NCBI GenBank assembly: GCA_947493455.1
Contig: CANLRB010000001.1
Span: 620,001 to 684,000, forward strand
Direction of reading: 5' to 3'
Source: an uncultured Pseudoalteromonas sp.
GTDB taxonomy: Bacteria; Pseudomonadota; Gammaproteobacteria; Enterobacterales; Alteromonadaceae
Length of the DNA: 64,000 nt
Under the pieces are notes generated by a model. The model had not been told where the DNA came from, ran no database searches, and saw only the letters and a program-made list of their open reading frames with translations. Below are positions 46,332 through 56,115 of this stretch, piece after piece. Position 1 is the stretch's first letter, and the number at the start of each line of letters is the position of its first letter. The position numbers and the translations under genes were made by a program.

Positions 46332-47279
46332 TTACTTGCCAATAACCTCAACATCGCCATCACTAATGGTATTTAACCCGTAATGGTGTAACTTAGAACG
46401 TGACCCCTCGCCATGTGCTTTTGGTGGATAATAAATCTCTTTTGTTTGCACATCATTGGCGAACACTTCATCTAATGCGGCGCGCACTTCACTTAACGTT
46501 TTTTCTAGGCTGTTGCTAAAGTTAGGTCGCTTTCGAATTGTATGACCGAGTTCGACTAAACGATAAAAATATTTATCGGCAAGCTGTAATAAATCATCGG
46601 GCAAGTCTTTATTTTGATTCAGCACCGTTTCTTTGTCTTCAATGCAAAACTCAACCAAAGCGGTATAAAAACACAACGGCTTATTAGCAAGTGGGACCTG
46701 TACGCCGGTCGTACTATTTAACAAACATTTATTCTCAAGATCAATCACAAGCTTTGTAACACTTGCGACCGAATCACTATTCAATCTCAATTTGATTTGT
46801 TGCGTCTTCAAGCGAAAATTCAGTATAAAGAAAAATCCAATCGCGCAAATAACGGCAAATGGCCCCATCAATTTCAGCAAAGTCGGTTCAGCATAGCTAA
46901 TCGTGATTGGTACAATTTGACTCGGTGTATCCAATAAAATTTGTCGCTGTGCTAAATTACCTTGGTGAACATCATCTACTGTGATATCACCAATATGAGT
47001 GACACTTGTTTGCACACTTTGATTTAGCAGTTGTCGATTAAGTAGCTTTATATAATTTCGCACAACACGCTCATCACCCGCAATATTTGCCTCACTATTA
47101 GGCAATGGCAAGCGTGCAAAGTCTTTTGCAATTCGATTTTCAATGGCAAGCGCAGTTAAATTGGCACTTCGCTCAAATGAAAACAACACTGATAAACTAT
47201 ATATGCTTTGAAATGCAATAAATACGAATAGCGATAGCACAATGTTCCGCTTTGTTTTTGATAAAGTATTAAAGTTCAT
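46332..47279 (-). CDS. Membrane protein of unknown function, coupled to a solute-binding-like gene
   Basis: 315 residues from ATG 47279; an upstream in-frame TTG is less likely. Two membrane helices (IVLSLFVFIAFQSIYSLSVLF near residue 15, LLKLMGPFAVICAIGFFFILNF near 155) bracket a periplasmic domain of ~120 residues. The C-terminal cytoplasmic ~150 residues (VTKLVIDLENKCLLN, VPLANKPLCFYTALVEFC, ending in GDVEVIGK) resemble a winged-helix-like region in layout, but I cannot name it. Its start overlaps the upstream gene stop by 11 bases (ATGAACTTTAA), so the two are translated together and the proteins probably act as a pair, possibly a periplasmic sensor and a membrane transducer. Confidence 0.72.
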   Translation of the reverse strand: MNFNTLSKTKRNIVLSLFVFIAFQSIYSLSVLFSFERSANLTALAIENRIAKDFARLPLPNSEANIAGDERVVRNYIKLLNRQLLNQSVQTSVTHIGDITVDDVHQGNLAQRQILLDTPSQIVPITISYAEPTLLKLMGPFAVICAIGFFFILNFRLKTQQIKLRLNSDSVASVTKLVIDLENKCLLNSTTGVQVPLANKPLCFYTALVEFCIEDKETVLNQNKDLPDDLLQLADKYFYRLVELGHTIRKRPNFSNSLEKTLSEVRAALDEVFANDVQTKEIYYPPKAHGEGSRSKLHHYGLNTISDGDVEVIGK

Positions 47280-48132
47280 GACAGGTTCCAAAGCGAATTG
47301 CCTCTTGAAAGTAAACTGCGAGCTGTTGCTTTGATTGTTGTTCTAACACACCTTGCAACGCACAAAATAAATCAGTGTTATTGGAATCCATTTTGTAGTA
47401 CCAACGGCTCCCGCTAATATTATTGCTCATTGGCGTAATGTAATTTTCTGAAAAACGCGTCATATCATCTTCTTTCCAGTAAGAAGCGATAATATCCACT
47501 TTCCCTTCTGCCAATAAGTTTCGTAAGGCAGAATGTGAACTTGCATACGTAATTGAAAGCGAGTCTAAGTTGATATCGAGGTCACGAAACACACCTTTAG
47601 GTAAAATATGAGCTGAACGACTGGTTGGATAATCAACAAGACCAATACGCTTATCGAGAAAATAAGCTTTATCGATGCTCGGTTTTTCGGTCAGTGAAAT
47701 AAAGTAGGCCTTATAATCTAAGTAACCAATGACTGGCTGATAGTTATACGTCGACTCAGCCATAAACGCATCCATTATATGCTGTTTAGTCAAAATTAAA
47801 TCGGCATTTCCTTTACCAATAAAGCTAATTGCATCTTTGAGATCGTAACCCCAATTAATTTCAACTGAACCATATTGGCGTTTTACAACCTCATTTTCAC
47901 ATACAATATTAATGAGGTTATTCGCCATTTGCTCTGATGGCACATACACCACAAATTTATTTTGATTTTTTGACGAAGCAACTTTACAGCTTTTCTTGAC
48001 TTCTAAAAACGCAGCTACTGGCGCAATTTTCGTTGCATAAGATGACGCTGCAATTAGCCATAAAGCCACACCTGTTATACATAAAAATGTAACAATCAAT
48101 GCTTTTGAGAGTAAAAAGTTATATCGGCTCAC
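47269..48132 (-). CDS. Periplasmic solute-binding-like protein with membrane anchor
   Basis: 287 residues. Instead of a cleaved signal it has a long N-terminal helix (ALIVTFLCITGVALWLIAA), so it may stay anchored. The rest resembles family-3 or PhnD-type substrate-binding proteins: KNQNKFVVYVPSEQM, DLILTKQHIMDAF, and a late DIIASYWKEDDM. No permease or ATPase gene is near, so a sensing role, together with the coupled membrane protein, is more likely than transport. Two cysteines near the start and end (KSCKVAS, DLFCALQG) might pair. Head gene of a two-gene operon, divergent from the nuclease. Confidence 0.7.
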   Translation of the reverse strand: MSRYNFLLSKALIVTFLCITGVALWLIAASSYATKIAPVAAFLEVKKSCKVASSKNQNKFVVYVPSEQMANNLINIVCENEVVKRQYGSVEINWGYDLKDAISFIGKGNADLILTKQHIMDAFMAESTYNYQPVIGYLDYKAYFISLTEKPSIDKAYFLDKRIGLVDYPTSRSAHILPKGVFRDLDINLDSLSITYASSHSALRNLLAEGKVDIIASYWKEDDMTRFSENYITPMSNNISGSRWYYKMDSNNTDLFCALQGVLEQQSKQQLAVYFQEAIRFGTCHEL

Positions 48133-48336
48133 AATTGTTCTTATTATCCACCATTAAACTTGTTTATTGCACCACTTATCTTTACTTATTTCAATAGGTA
48201 ATTTTACTTAAAACAACTATCTTATTGATATTTAATATATATTAACAAGTAATTATGAATCTCGTTGAGTCCTTCCTATTTGCTTTCAGATCTGGACAAT
48301 TCACCTTGCGAATTACAAAAAACAATATTGGGTAAC

Positions 48337-49206
48337 ATGAGTAAAATAAACATACATTCAATTACATGGTGTAAAGCAGTCATTGCTATTTGTTTCATGA
48401 TCAGCACACATGTGAGTGCTTGGAGCCAAAACGGCCATCGTATTGTGGGTAAAATCGCTGAAAATCATTTAACTGAGCAAACCAAACAAGCAATTAAGCC
48501 GTTATTAGGCGGTGACAAGCTAGCCGAAGTGACCACGTGGGCCGACGAAATGCGTTCTAACCCAGAAGAATTTTGGCGCTATGAATCAGGTAAGTGGCAT
48601 TATATTAATATGAGTTCTGCGTCCGAGTTTAAACCTCATACTTACCAACCAGCCGCAAACAAAAAAGGCGTCACAGATATCTATAGCGGCATCATCACCG
48701 CGTCAGCAAAATTAGTCGACAAAAACACCTCTCTCGAAGACAAACAGTTTTACTTTCGTTTTTTAACACACCTAGTGGGTGATTTACATCAACCTATGCA
48801 TGTAGGCCGTAAAGAAGACCGCGGCGGTAATCGCATCGATGTTGAATATTTTGGGCATGAATCAAACCTTCATAAAGTATGGGACGAACTACTTATTGAA
48901 GGTAAAAAGCTCTCATACACTGAATATGTTGAATTTATTGATATCGATGATCAAAAAATCATTGGTGATTATCTTAATTCAGAGCCCAAAGACTGGGTAA
49001 TAGAATCATTCGAAATCGCACAGAATTTGTATAATGTCGGCAATGGTAAGTTTAAATATGCCTACGTTTATGAGCAAACACCTGTAATCAACAAACGTTT
49101 ATTACAAGGTGGTATTAGATTAGCCGGTTTATTAAATAAGTTATTTGATAAATCTGCAAAAATTCAGGTAAATGCCATTGGCAAACTTGAAAACAATAAA
49201 CAGTAA
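48337..49206 (+). CDS. S1/P1-type nuclease
   Basis: 289 residues from the ATG at 48337, which gives a signal peptide (AVIAICFMISTHVSA) cut directly before tryptophan. In S1/P1 enzymes the mature N-terminal Trp is itself a zinc ligand, so this strongly supports the start. Further ligands are visible: His in WSQNGHRIVG, Asp in TTWADEM, His in KWHYINM, and THLVGDLHQPMH (His, Asp, His). These three-zinc enzymes cut single-stranded DNA and RNA and can act as 3'-nucleotidases. Exported. Only 51 bases separate it from the following TonB-dependent receptor, with which it may be co-transcribed. Confidence 0.9.
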   Translation: MSKINIHSITWCKAVIAICFMISTHVSAWSQNGHRIVGKIAENHLTEQTKQAIKPLLGGDKLAEVTTWADEMRSNPEEFWRYESGKWHYINMSSASEFKPHTYQPAANKKGVTDIYSGIITASAKLVDKNTSLEDKQFYFRFLTHLVGDLHQPMHVGRKEDRGGNRIDVEYFGHESNLHKVWDELLIEGKKLSYTEYVEFIDIDDQKIIGDYLNSEPKDWVIESFEIAQNLYNVGNGKFKYAYVYEQTPVINKRLLQGGIRLAGLLNKLFDKSAKIQVNAIGKLENNKQ

Positions 49207-49238
49207 TAACAATTATAAACGCTAACTTTTAAATACTA

Positions 49239-49252
49239 GTTACACGGGAAAC
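49239..49252 (+). promoter_or_regulatory. Leader motif shared by the two tandem receptors, copy 1
   Basis: GTTACACGGGAAAC lies six bases before the ATG. The same 14 bases precede the second receptor at 52946. It probably includes the ribosome site (GGGAA) and may be a post-transcriptional control point. Confidence 0.5.
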
Positions 49253-49257
49253 TACTA

Positions 49258-52200
49258 ATGAAAATGCAATTACGTAAAAGTGCACTAACACTCGCTGTTG
49301 CTGCATGTCTTGGTGTGTCAAGCGCAGCTTATGCGTCAGACACATCATCTGCAATGCGTGGTAAAATTACAACTCCTGCAGGCGAAGCGGCTGCAAATGT
49401 AAAAATCAAGGTAATTCACGAGCCTTCAGGTACAGTAACAGAATATGTTACTAACGAAGCGGGTGCGTTCCTAGCAAAAGGCCTACGTGTTGGCGGCCCT
49501 TATACAGTAATTATTGACTCAGATACTTACCAAGATGTAACAAAAGATCGTATCTACTTAAAACTAGGTCAAACAAGCCGTGTTGTTCAACAGCTTGAAG
49601 AATCTAAAATTGAGCGTATCGAAGTAACAGGTTCTCAATACACGCAACAAGCAGGCGGTGCAAGCAGTGCATTTGGTGAAGACATCATTAGTAACGCGCC
49701 AAGCTTTAACCGTGACATCAACGATATCGTGCGTATTAACCCACTTGCGACAATGCGTGGTGGCGAGCTTACAATCGCGGGTAACAACCCACGTACTAAC
49801 GCACTCACTGTTGACGGCATCTCGCAAAGCGATGACTTCGGTCTAAGTTACTCAGGTTACTCAACACAGCAGCCTCCAGTATCACTTGACGCGGTTGAGC
49901 AAATCACGGTTGACTTTGCACCTTTCTCTGCTGCAAAAGGTAACTTTGGTGGTGGTACTGTAAACGCAGTAACAAAATCAGGTACTAACGAGTTTAAGTT
50001 CACAGGCTATGCCGAAACATCTACGCCTAGCATGACAGGTGATAATGATGCGCTAGTAACTGTCACTAAGTTAGATGACCGCAATCGCATTGTGAATGAT
50101 TTAGATGAAGACGGCCACCGTCAATTCAAAACAGTTAAAAACGAGCCGATTCAAACTGAAAAACGTTTTGGTTTTACAGCGGGCGGTCCAATCATCAAAG
50201 ACAAGTTATTCTTCTTTACCAGCTATACAAATTGGTCAAGTGAACTTGGCATGGACTACGGCTTTGCTGCAGAAGACGGTACTGAGTCAGATGCGACGCA
50301 CGCATTTGATATGAAACGTTCTGACTTCGACCAGTTCTTAAGTATTCTTAATAGCGAATACGGCATTCAAGACGAGCTAGGTGGCGACCCGAAAGATACA
50401 AACCAATCATTGATTACTAAGCTTACTTGGAACATTGATGATGCACACCGTTTAGATTTCACATACCAGTGGCAAGATGATCAAGACCAACGTAACTTTG
50501 CTACGGGTGGTAGCACAGTAACACTTGCATCACAACGTTATGATTATGTAACTAAGTTTAATAACTTCTCGTCTAAACTATACTCAGATTGGAACGATGA
50601 TTTTTCAACTGAAATCAGCTTAGCGTATAAAGATGTTAGCCATAAGAGTAAAACAAACTCTGACTTAGGTAATATGCGTGTTTACATTGACGGTGGCCGC
50701 GGTAATGGTTTTGGCTTTGGTCGTGATGTATTCCGCCACAATAATGAAGCAGAAACAGAAACAACGACTTTAGGCCTAGACGCAACTTACCTACTTGGCG
50801 ATCACGAAATCAAGTTTGGTGCTAAGTACGAAAGCCTTCGTTTATACAACCTATTCGCACAAAACTCGTTAGGTTCGTGGACATTTGATAGCTTCGAAAA
50901 CTTTGAAAACCGAGAAGTAGGACGTTATGACTTCTCATATGCAAACGCTTATACAAATAACGCACTTGATACAGCATACGATGCAACGCGTAGCCAAATC
51001 GCGTTCTATGTAGAAGATACGTTCTACCTAACTGACGATATTGAGCTGACTGCAGGTATTCGTTATGAAATGCTGAGCTCAAGCGACGAGCCAAAACTTA
51101 ATACTGCATTCCAAGAAGAATATGGTTACAGCAACCAAGAAAACCTTGACGGTTTAGATATTATTCTTCCGCGTATTGGTTTCCAGTGGTTCGCTACCGA
51201 TGACCTAACAGTAAAAGGTGGTGTAGGTCGCTTCCAAGGTGGTATTCCAAATGTATGGTACAACAACCCGTTCCAAAACGATGGTATTACACTAGTTCAA
51301 GCACCAAACGGCGTAATCAACGACTATTTTGCAAACAACCAAGCTGACATTACAGCGGTACCGCAAGAAATCCAAGATTCACTCGTTTCAGGCGCTGGTA
51401 GCACTAACTACACAGATCCTAACTTTGAATTACCTTCAAGCTGGCGTGCACAATTAGGTTTTGATTACAACTTCTCTATCGAAGGCTTTGGCGATGACTA
51501 CATCTGGTCAGCAGAGCTTGCGTATGAGCAAAAGCAAAACGAAGCGGTATGGCACAACACTGCACTTGTTCAAAAAGACGTTGCAGCTGATGGCGAGCGT
51601 ATCATTTATGGTAGCCGTTACGAAGGTGATGACTTACGTGATAACAACTTCGATATCATGATGACAAATGCTGAAGACGATGGTCGTTCAATCATTTTCT
51701 CAACATCACTTGCTAAAAACTGGGACAACGGCGTAAGCATGACGCTTAGTTACACGCACCAAGACATTGAAGAAAACCAAGCAGGTTCATCTTCACGTGC
51801 ACAAAGTAACTACAAGCACAACGTAACTAAGAACCGTAACCAAGATATGGTTGCAACAGGTCACTATCAAATTGAGCACAGCTTTAAAGTTAACTTAAAC
51901 TACAAAACTGAGTTCTTCGATGGCTATGACACACGTTTTGATATGTTCTTTGAGCGTCGTTCAGGTCGTCCATTCAGCTACGTAATGGGCATGTTCCGCG
52001 ATGACGACTTTGGTGATACAACTGATTTCTACTCAAACTCAGCGTACCTGCCTTACATTCCAACAGGTGCGGACGATCCAAATGTAAACTGGGACGACTC
52101 ACGCATTTCTTGGGAAGAGTTAGAAACGTTACTTAACCGTGCTGGTATTACTGCACGTGGTGAAATCTTAGACCGTAACGCGTATAACCAGCCTTGGGTT

Positions 52201-52491
52201 ACTACGATGGATATCAAAGTAACACAAGAGCTACCTGGTTTCACAAAAGACCACAAAGCACAAGTTTACTTTATGGTTGATAACTTCGCGAACCTACTAA
52301 ACAGTGATTGGGGTATCGAGAAGCGTTTACAATTCCCGAACCAAGCACTTTATGATCTACGTGGTCTAGATGACGAAGGTCGTTACTTGTTAGACAAGCG
52401 CTACCAAGGTGCTGACGTTCGTAACTACAGCATGATCGATGCAGCTGGTTCTGCATGGCAAGCTAAGATTGGTGTAACTTACAAGTTTTAA
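49258..52491 (+). CDS. Oar-like TonB-dependent receptor, copy 1
   Basis: 1077 residues. Signal peptide (ALTLAVAACLGVSSAAYA), then a carboxypeptidase-regulatory-like beta domain (~33-110: SAMRGKITTPAGEAAANVKI), a plug with VTGSQYTQ and NAVTKSGTNEFKFTG, and a long barrel ending AKIGVTYKF. Such Oar-like proteins in Alteromonadales take up peptides or large oligomers across the outer membrane using TonB energy; substrate is unknown. It is very acidic-aromatic and has runs such as GGRGNGFGFGRD. Position 51 bases after the nuclease gene suggests a joint role, for example uptake of nucleic-acid or protein fragments. Ends before a perfect terminator. Confidence 0.9.
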   Translation: MKMQLRKSALTLAVAACLGVSSAAYASDTSSAMRGKITTPAGEAAANVKIKVIHEPSGTVTEYVTNEAGAFLAKGLRVGGPYTVIIDSDTYQDVTKDRIYLKLGQTSRVVQQLEESKIERIEVTGSQYTQQAGGASSAFGEDIISNAPSFNRDINDIVRINPLATMRGGELTIAGNNPRTNALTVDGISQSDDFGLSYSGYSTQQPPVSLDAVEQITVDFAPFSAAKGNFGGGTVNAVTKSGTNEFKFTGYAETSTPSMTGDNDALVTVTKLDDRNRIVNDLDEDGHRQFKTVKNEPIQTEKRFGFTAGGPIIKDKLFFFTSYTNWSSELGMDYGFAAEDGTESDATHAFDMKRSDFDQFLSILNSEYGIQDELGGDPKDTNQSLITKLTWNIDDAHRLDFTYQWQDDQDQRNFATGGSTVTLASQRYDYVTKFNNFSSKLYSDWNDDFSTEISLAYKDVSHKSKTNSDLGNMRVYIDGGRGNGFGFGRDVFRHNNEAETETTTLGLDATYLLGDHEIKFGAKYESLRLYNLFAQNSLGSWTFDSFENFENREVGRYDFSYANAYTNNALDTAYDATRSQIAFYVEDTFYLTDDIELTAGIRYEMLSSSDEPKLNTAFQEEYGYSNQENLDGLDIILPRIGFQWFATDDLTVKGGVGRFQGGIPNVWYNNPFQNDGITLVQAPNGVINDYFANNQADITAVPQEIQDSLVSGAGSTNYTDPNFELPSSWRAQLGFDYNFSIEGFGDDYIWSAELAYEQKQNEAVWHNTALVQKDVAADGERIIYGSRYEGDDLRDNNFDIMMTNAEDDGRSIIFSTSLAKNWDNGVSMTLSYTHQDIEENQAGSSSRAQSNYKHNVTKNRNQDMVATGHYQIEHSFKVNLNYKTEFFDGYDTRFDMFFERRSGRPFSYVMGMFRDDDFGDTTDFYSNSAYLPYIPTGADDPNVNWDDSRISWEELETLLNRAGITARGEILDRNAYNQPWVTTMDIKVTQELPGFTKDHKAQVYFMVDNFANLLNSDWGIEKRLQFPNQALYDLRGLDDEGRYLLDKRYQGADVRNYSMIDAAGSAWQAKIGVTYKF

Positions 52492-52511
52492 TCCATTATA
52501 AAATTAAGCGC

Positions 52512-52540
52512 AAAAGCCCAGCATATGCTGGGCTTTTTTT
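52512..52540 (+). terminator. Rho-independent terminator after receptor copy 1
   Basis: AAAAGCCCAGCATATGCTGGGCTTTTTTT: a perfect palindrome with a T run, 20 bases after the stop. Confidence 0.92.
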
Positions 52541-52964
52541 ATATCCAATAAACATAATTACGCAAGCAAATCCAATTAATACAAGCTATCAAAAAATACA
52601 ATTAATCACCCTCCCCTGACAAATGTCCTTGAATAATTGCGCTAAATTTAAAATAGCTCTTTAAATTAACCTTAAAAAACGTAAAATTACGCTAAATAAC
52701 ATGAATTTGTAGCGAAAGAGCTATAAACGTATCGTTTTCGTTAATTTAGCGTTAACAATATTCTATAGTTTAACCCTGAATCCTTTTTCTACCTCTTAGT
52801 TATTATTTTTAGACGTTTTATTTGTAAAAAGTGGCTATATACGACTATGTTTTATGCAATCAAAAAAACGTCATAAAAAGTTAACACGAATGTTCACATT
52901 AACATCATGGTTAACAAACAAAATAAAATCTAACTCATACAAATCGTTACACGGGAAACGACCA
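52541..52964. promoter_or_regulatory. Long promoter/leader region of receptor copy 2
   Basis: 424 AT-rich bases. Three copies of a GCTAAAT core are present: TTGCGCTAAATTTA (52637-52650), TTACGCTAAATAAC (52687-52700) and, inverted, GTTAATTTAGCGTTAAC (52740-52756). The last two face each other. This suggests a regulator binding array. Near the gene, GTTACACGGGAAAC at 52946-52959 repeats the leader of copy 1. No separate gene is supported here; the in-frame extension back to 52854 is very basic and unlike a signal peptide. Confidence 0.5.
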
Positions 52965-55900
52965 ATGAAAAAGCAACTTAGTAAAAAACTATTACCGTTG
53001 GCAATCGCGGCGAGTTTGGCATCGACGCATGCGTTTGCGAACGACACGTCATCGTCAATGCGCGGGCAAGTAACTGGGCCTTCAGGTAATCCAGCGACTG
53101 GTACCGAAATTACCGTAATTCACATTCCATCAGGAACAGTGAAAAAAGCGACTGTTAACGACGCAGGCTTATTTACTGTTAAAGGGTTGCGTGTTGGTGG
53201 TCCTTATCAAGTAATTGTTGACTCTGACACTCTAGAAGACACAATGCTTGACGATATTTTCTTAACACTCGGTAAAACATACCCGCTTTCAGTTCAACTA
53301 CAACAACAAGCGATGGAACAAATTGTTGTAACAGGTCGCCCTTTATCGGTGCAATCTGGTGGCACGGGGCCTGCGAGCCACTTCAGCTTAAGCGATTTGC
53401 AAGACAAACCAGCAATCAATCGTGACATTAAGGATATTGTACGTGCTGATCCGCGTATTTATATTAATGAAGCCTCAGGCGATGCAATTCAGTGTGCTGG
53501 CGGCAATCCGCGTTTTAACAGCTTAACTGTTGACGGTGCACGCATGAACGATAATTTTGGCTTAAATAGCAATGGTTATCCGACAGAGCGCATGCCGTTT
53601 TCATTTGATTCAATTGACCAAGTTGCAGTTGAACTCGCCCCATTTGACGTACACTACGGTGGTTTTACATCATGTAATATTAATGCTGTAACGAAATCCG
53701 GCGACAATAAACTCAGCGGCAGTGTATTTTATGACTACACCAGCGATTCACTCAAAGGTGACTCAATCGAAGGTGACAAGCAAGACATCGGTGATTACAC
53801 TGAAAAACGCTACGGTTTTAACTTTGGTATGCCGCTTATTGAAGACACTTTGTTCTTATTCACTTCATACGAAAAGCTTGAAGGTGCCGAAATATTCGAT
53901 TACACGCCATTTGCTAATGGCCGAATTGACCAAGCAACAATTGACCGTATCGTGCAAATCTCAAAAGACAAATACGATTACGATCCGGGCTCGATGGTAC
54001 CAAGTATGCCAATCGAAGACGAAAAGCTACTTATCAAACTCGATTGGAACATTAACGATGACCACCGTGCTAGTTTAGTGTACAACTACAATGACGGTTA
54101 TTCATTGTCAGAGTCAGACTCAAGTTCAAGTCGTATCTCACTGTCAAACCACTTTTATGAGCGCGGCGCTGAGCTAAATTCATTCGTTTCATCGTTATAC
54201 TCTGATTGGACCGATGATTTTACCACTGAAATTCGCATCGGTTACTCAAAATTAGATAACCGTCAAATCTCGCTTGATGCAAACTCGGGTTTTGGCGAAA
54301 TGCAAATTAATACCCCAGATGCACGTGTTTATATCGGCCCTGACGATTCTCGCCAAGCGAACAAACTTAAGTACGATAACTGGTCGTTCAAAGCGGCAGG
54401 TACTTACTTCATGGATGACCATGAAATTTCATTCGGTTATGAGCGTGAAACACTCGACGTATTCAATATGTTTATTCAGCATGTTCAAGGTGAGCATCGC
54501 TTTAACTCAATTGAAGACTTTGAAAATGGTATCGCGCGTGTTTACTACGGTAATGCGACGAGCCACACACCAGAAGATGCAGCGGGCGAATTTGAGTACG
54601 CTTTAAATACCTTCTATGTCCAAGATAAGTATGAATTAATTGATTACGACATCACCTTGACGTTTGGTTTACGTTACGATTTCTATACCAGCGATGATGT
54701 ACCTGCTTACAATGCGAATTTTGAACAGCGCTATGGCTTTTCAAATCAACAAAACCTCGACGGCGTTGACCTTTTACAGCCACGTTTTGGCTTTAACTGG
54801 GTATACAATGACCAACTTGAAATTCGTGGTGGCTTAGGTCTTTACTCAGGTGGTAACCCAAATGTTTGGATTTCAAACAGTTATTCAAACGACGGTATTC
54901 GTAATATTCAAGTTAATCAAAAGAATATGCAGCTGTTAGGCGATGATGCGGTTGACTTTACCGGTGCTGGACGTCCTGGTTACGACATCCCTGTCGCGTT
55001 GTTCGATGAAGTAGGTCAAGGCGGCGCTGATGACAGTACCAATGTGACTGATCCAAACTTTGAAATTCCATCAGAGTGGAAGTTTGCGCTTGGTGCAACG
55101 TATGTTACCGAAACTGACTATGTATTTAATGTTGACTACCTCTACACAGACAAACAAGACTCAGCAGTTGTTCGCAACTTAGCTGATGACATTGTTGAAT
55201 ACGCACCAGACGGTCGCCCTGTGTACTCAAGCGTTAATCATAAGTTCAAATCTGATTTCTTATTGACTAATGCAACGGGTAAAGATGGTTACTCACATGT
55301 ACTTTCTTTTGCGATGAATAAATCATTCGACAACGGCATTGATGTTGCGGCGTCTTACGCGTATACGATTGCAAAAGAAGTTCATCCGATGACAAGCTCC
55401 GTTGCGTTCTCTAACTATCACAGAATCGCGGTCAGCGATCCTGAGAACCCAGGGTTAGAAACATCAAGTTATGAAATTCCACATCGCTTTACCTTCTCAG
55501 CAGGCTATAGTCATGAGTTCTTTGAAGGGCTACAAACCCGCTTTAACCTTTTTGGTCAAGCGAGCCAAACGAATCCATATTCATACACCTTCTCAGGTGC
55601 CAGTGGTGGTCTTGGCTTTAACGATGAAGACCGTCAATTACTATACGTACCACTTGAGAATGACGCGAAAGTGGTTTACGGCGACGATTTTGACCTTGCA
55701 GCATTTAATGCGTGGGTTAGCTCTGAAGGCCTTAAACGCGGTGCAATCACAGAACGTAATGGCACAGACGGTGACTGGTGGGTTACATTCGATTTAAAAG
55801 TTGAACAAGAGTTCCCAGGCTTCAGTGAAGGCCAACAAGGTGCAGCTTATTTTGTTGTTAAAAACGTAGGCAATATGCTTAACGACGACTGGGGTGTACT

Positions 55901-56054
55901 AGAGCGTGGTGACGCATTGCAAAAAGCGGTAACTGCAGATATTAATGACCAAGGTCAATATGTATTTGAAGAGTTCCACGCACCAGCAGGCGGCAGCGTT
56001 GAAGTGAATCCATCACTTTGGGAAGTACGCCTAGGTGTTAGATACAGCTTCTAA
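52965..56054 (+). CDS. Oar-like TonB-dependent receptor, copy 2
   Basis: 1029 residues from the ATG at 52965, which yields the signal peptide (LLPLAIAASLASTHAFA). Domain order is as in copy 1: regulatory-like beta domain (SSMRGQVTGPSGNPATGTEI), plug (VVTGRPLSVQSG, NAVTKSGDNKLSGSV) and barrel ending VRLGVRYSF. The two are clearly paralogues but diverged in the middle of the barrel, so they should take different substrates or serve different conditions. Own promoter region, because a strong terminator separates the copies. Cysteines in DAIQCAGGNPR and FTSCNINAV of the plug, absent from copy 1, could form a disulfide. Confidence 0.9.
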   Translation: MKKQLSKKLLPLAIAASLASTHAFANDTSSSMRGQVTGPSGNPATGTEITVIHIPSGTVKKATVNDAGLFTVKGLRVGGPYQVIVDSDTLEDTMLDDIFLTLGKTYPLSVQLQQQAMEQIVVTGRPLSVQSGGTGPASHFSLSDLQDKPAINRDIKDIVRADPRIYINEASGDAIQCAGGNPRFNSLTVDGARMNDNFGLNSNGYPTERMPFSFDSIDQVAVELAPFDVHYGGFTSCNINAVTKSGDNKLSGSVFYDYTSDSLKGDSIEGDKQDIGDYTEKRYGFNFGMPLIEDTLFLFTSYEKLEGAEIFDYTPFANGRIDQATIDRIVQISKDKYDYDPGSMVPSMPIEDEKLLIKLDWNINDDHRASLVYNYNDGYSLSESDSSSSRISLSNHFYERGAELNSFVSSLYSDWTDDFTTEIRIGYSKLDNRQISLDANSGFGEMQINTPDARVYIGPDDSRQANKLKYDNWSFKAAGTYFMDDHEISFGYERETLDVFNMFIQHVQGEHRFNSIEDFENGIARVYYGNATSHTPEDAAGEFEYALNTFYVQDKYELIDYDITLTFGLRYDFYTSDDVPAYNANFEQRYGFSNQQNLDGVDLLQPRFGFNWVYNDQLEIRGGLGLYSGGNPNVWISNSYSNDGIRNIQVNQKNMQLLGDDAVDFTGAGRPGYDIPVALFDEVGQGGADDSTNVTDPNFEIPSEWKFALGATYVTETDYVFNVDYLYTDKQDSAVVRNLADDIVEYAPDGRPVYSSVNHKFKSDFLLTNATGKDGYSHVLSFAMNKSFDNGIDVAASYAYTIAKEVHPMTSSVAFSNYHRIAVSDPENPGLETSSYEIPHRFTFSAGYSHEFFEGLQTRFNLFGQASQTNPYSYTFSGASGGLGFNDEDRQLLYVPLENDAKVVYGDDFDLAAFNAWVSSEGLKRGAITERNGTDGDWWVTFDLKVEQEFPGFSEGQQGAAYFVVKNVGNMLNDDWGVLERGDALQKAVTADINDQGQYVFEEFHAPAGGSVEVNPSLWEVRLGVRYSF

Positions 56055-56070
56055 TACCTAGCTATCAATT

Positions 56071-56110
56071 GGGGTCAGAGTTACAAAAGCAATTTTGTGA
56101 CTCTAACCCC
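56071..56110. repeat. REP-like inverted repeat, copy 2
   Basis: GGGGTCAGAGTTACAAAA ... TTTTGTGACTCTAACCCC: 17-18-base arms with one mismatch, matching copy 1 at 18582-18621 in the outer arms. It lies between the convergent receptor and MarR genes and can serve as a terminator. Confidence 0.7.
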
Positions 56111-56115
56111 TGTAT

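Noticed and set aside
52854-52964. N-terminal extension of the second Oar-like receptor
   Set aside because: It is strongly basic, lacks the signal peptide that starts at 52965, and the shared leader motif lies inside it.
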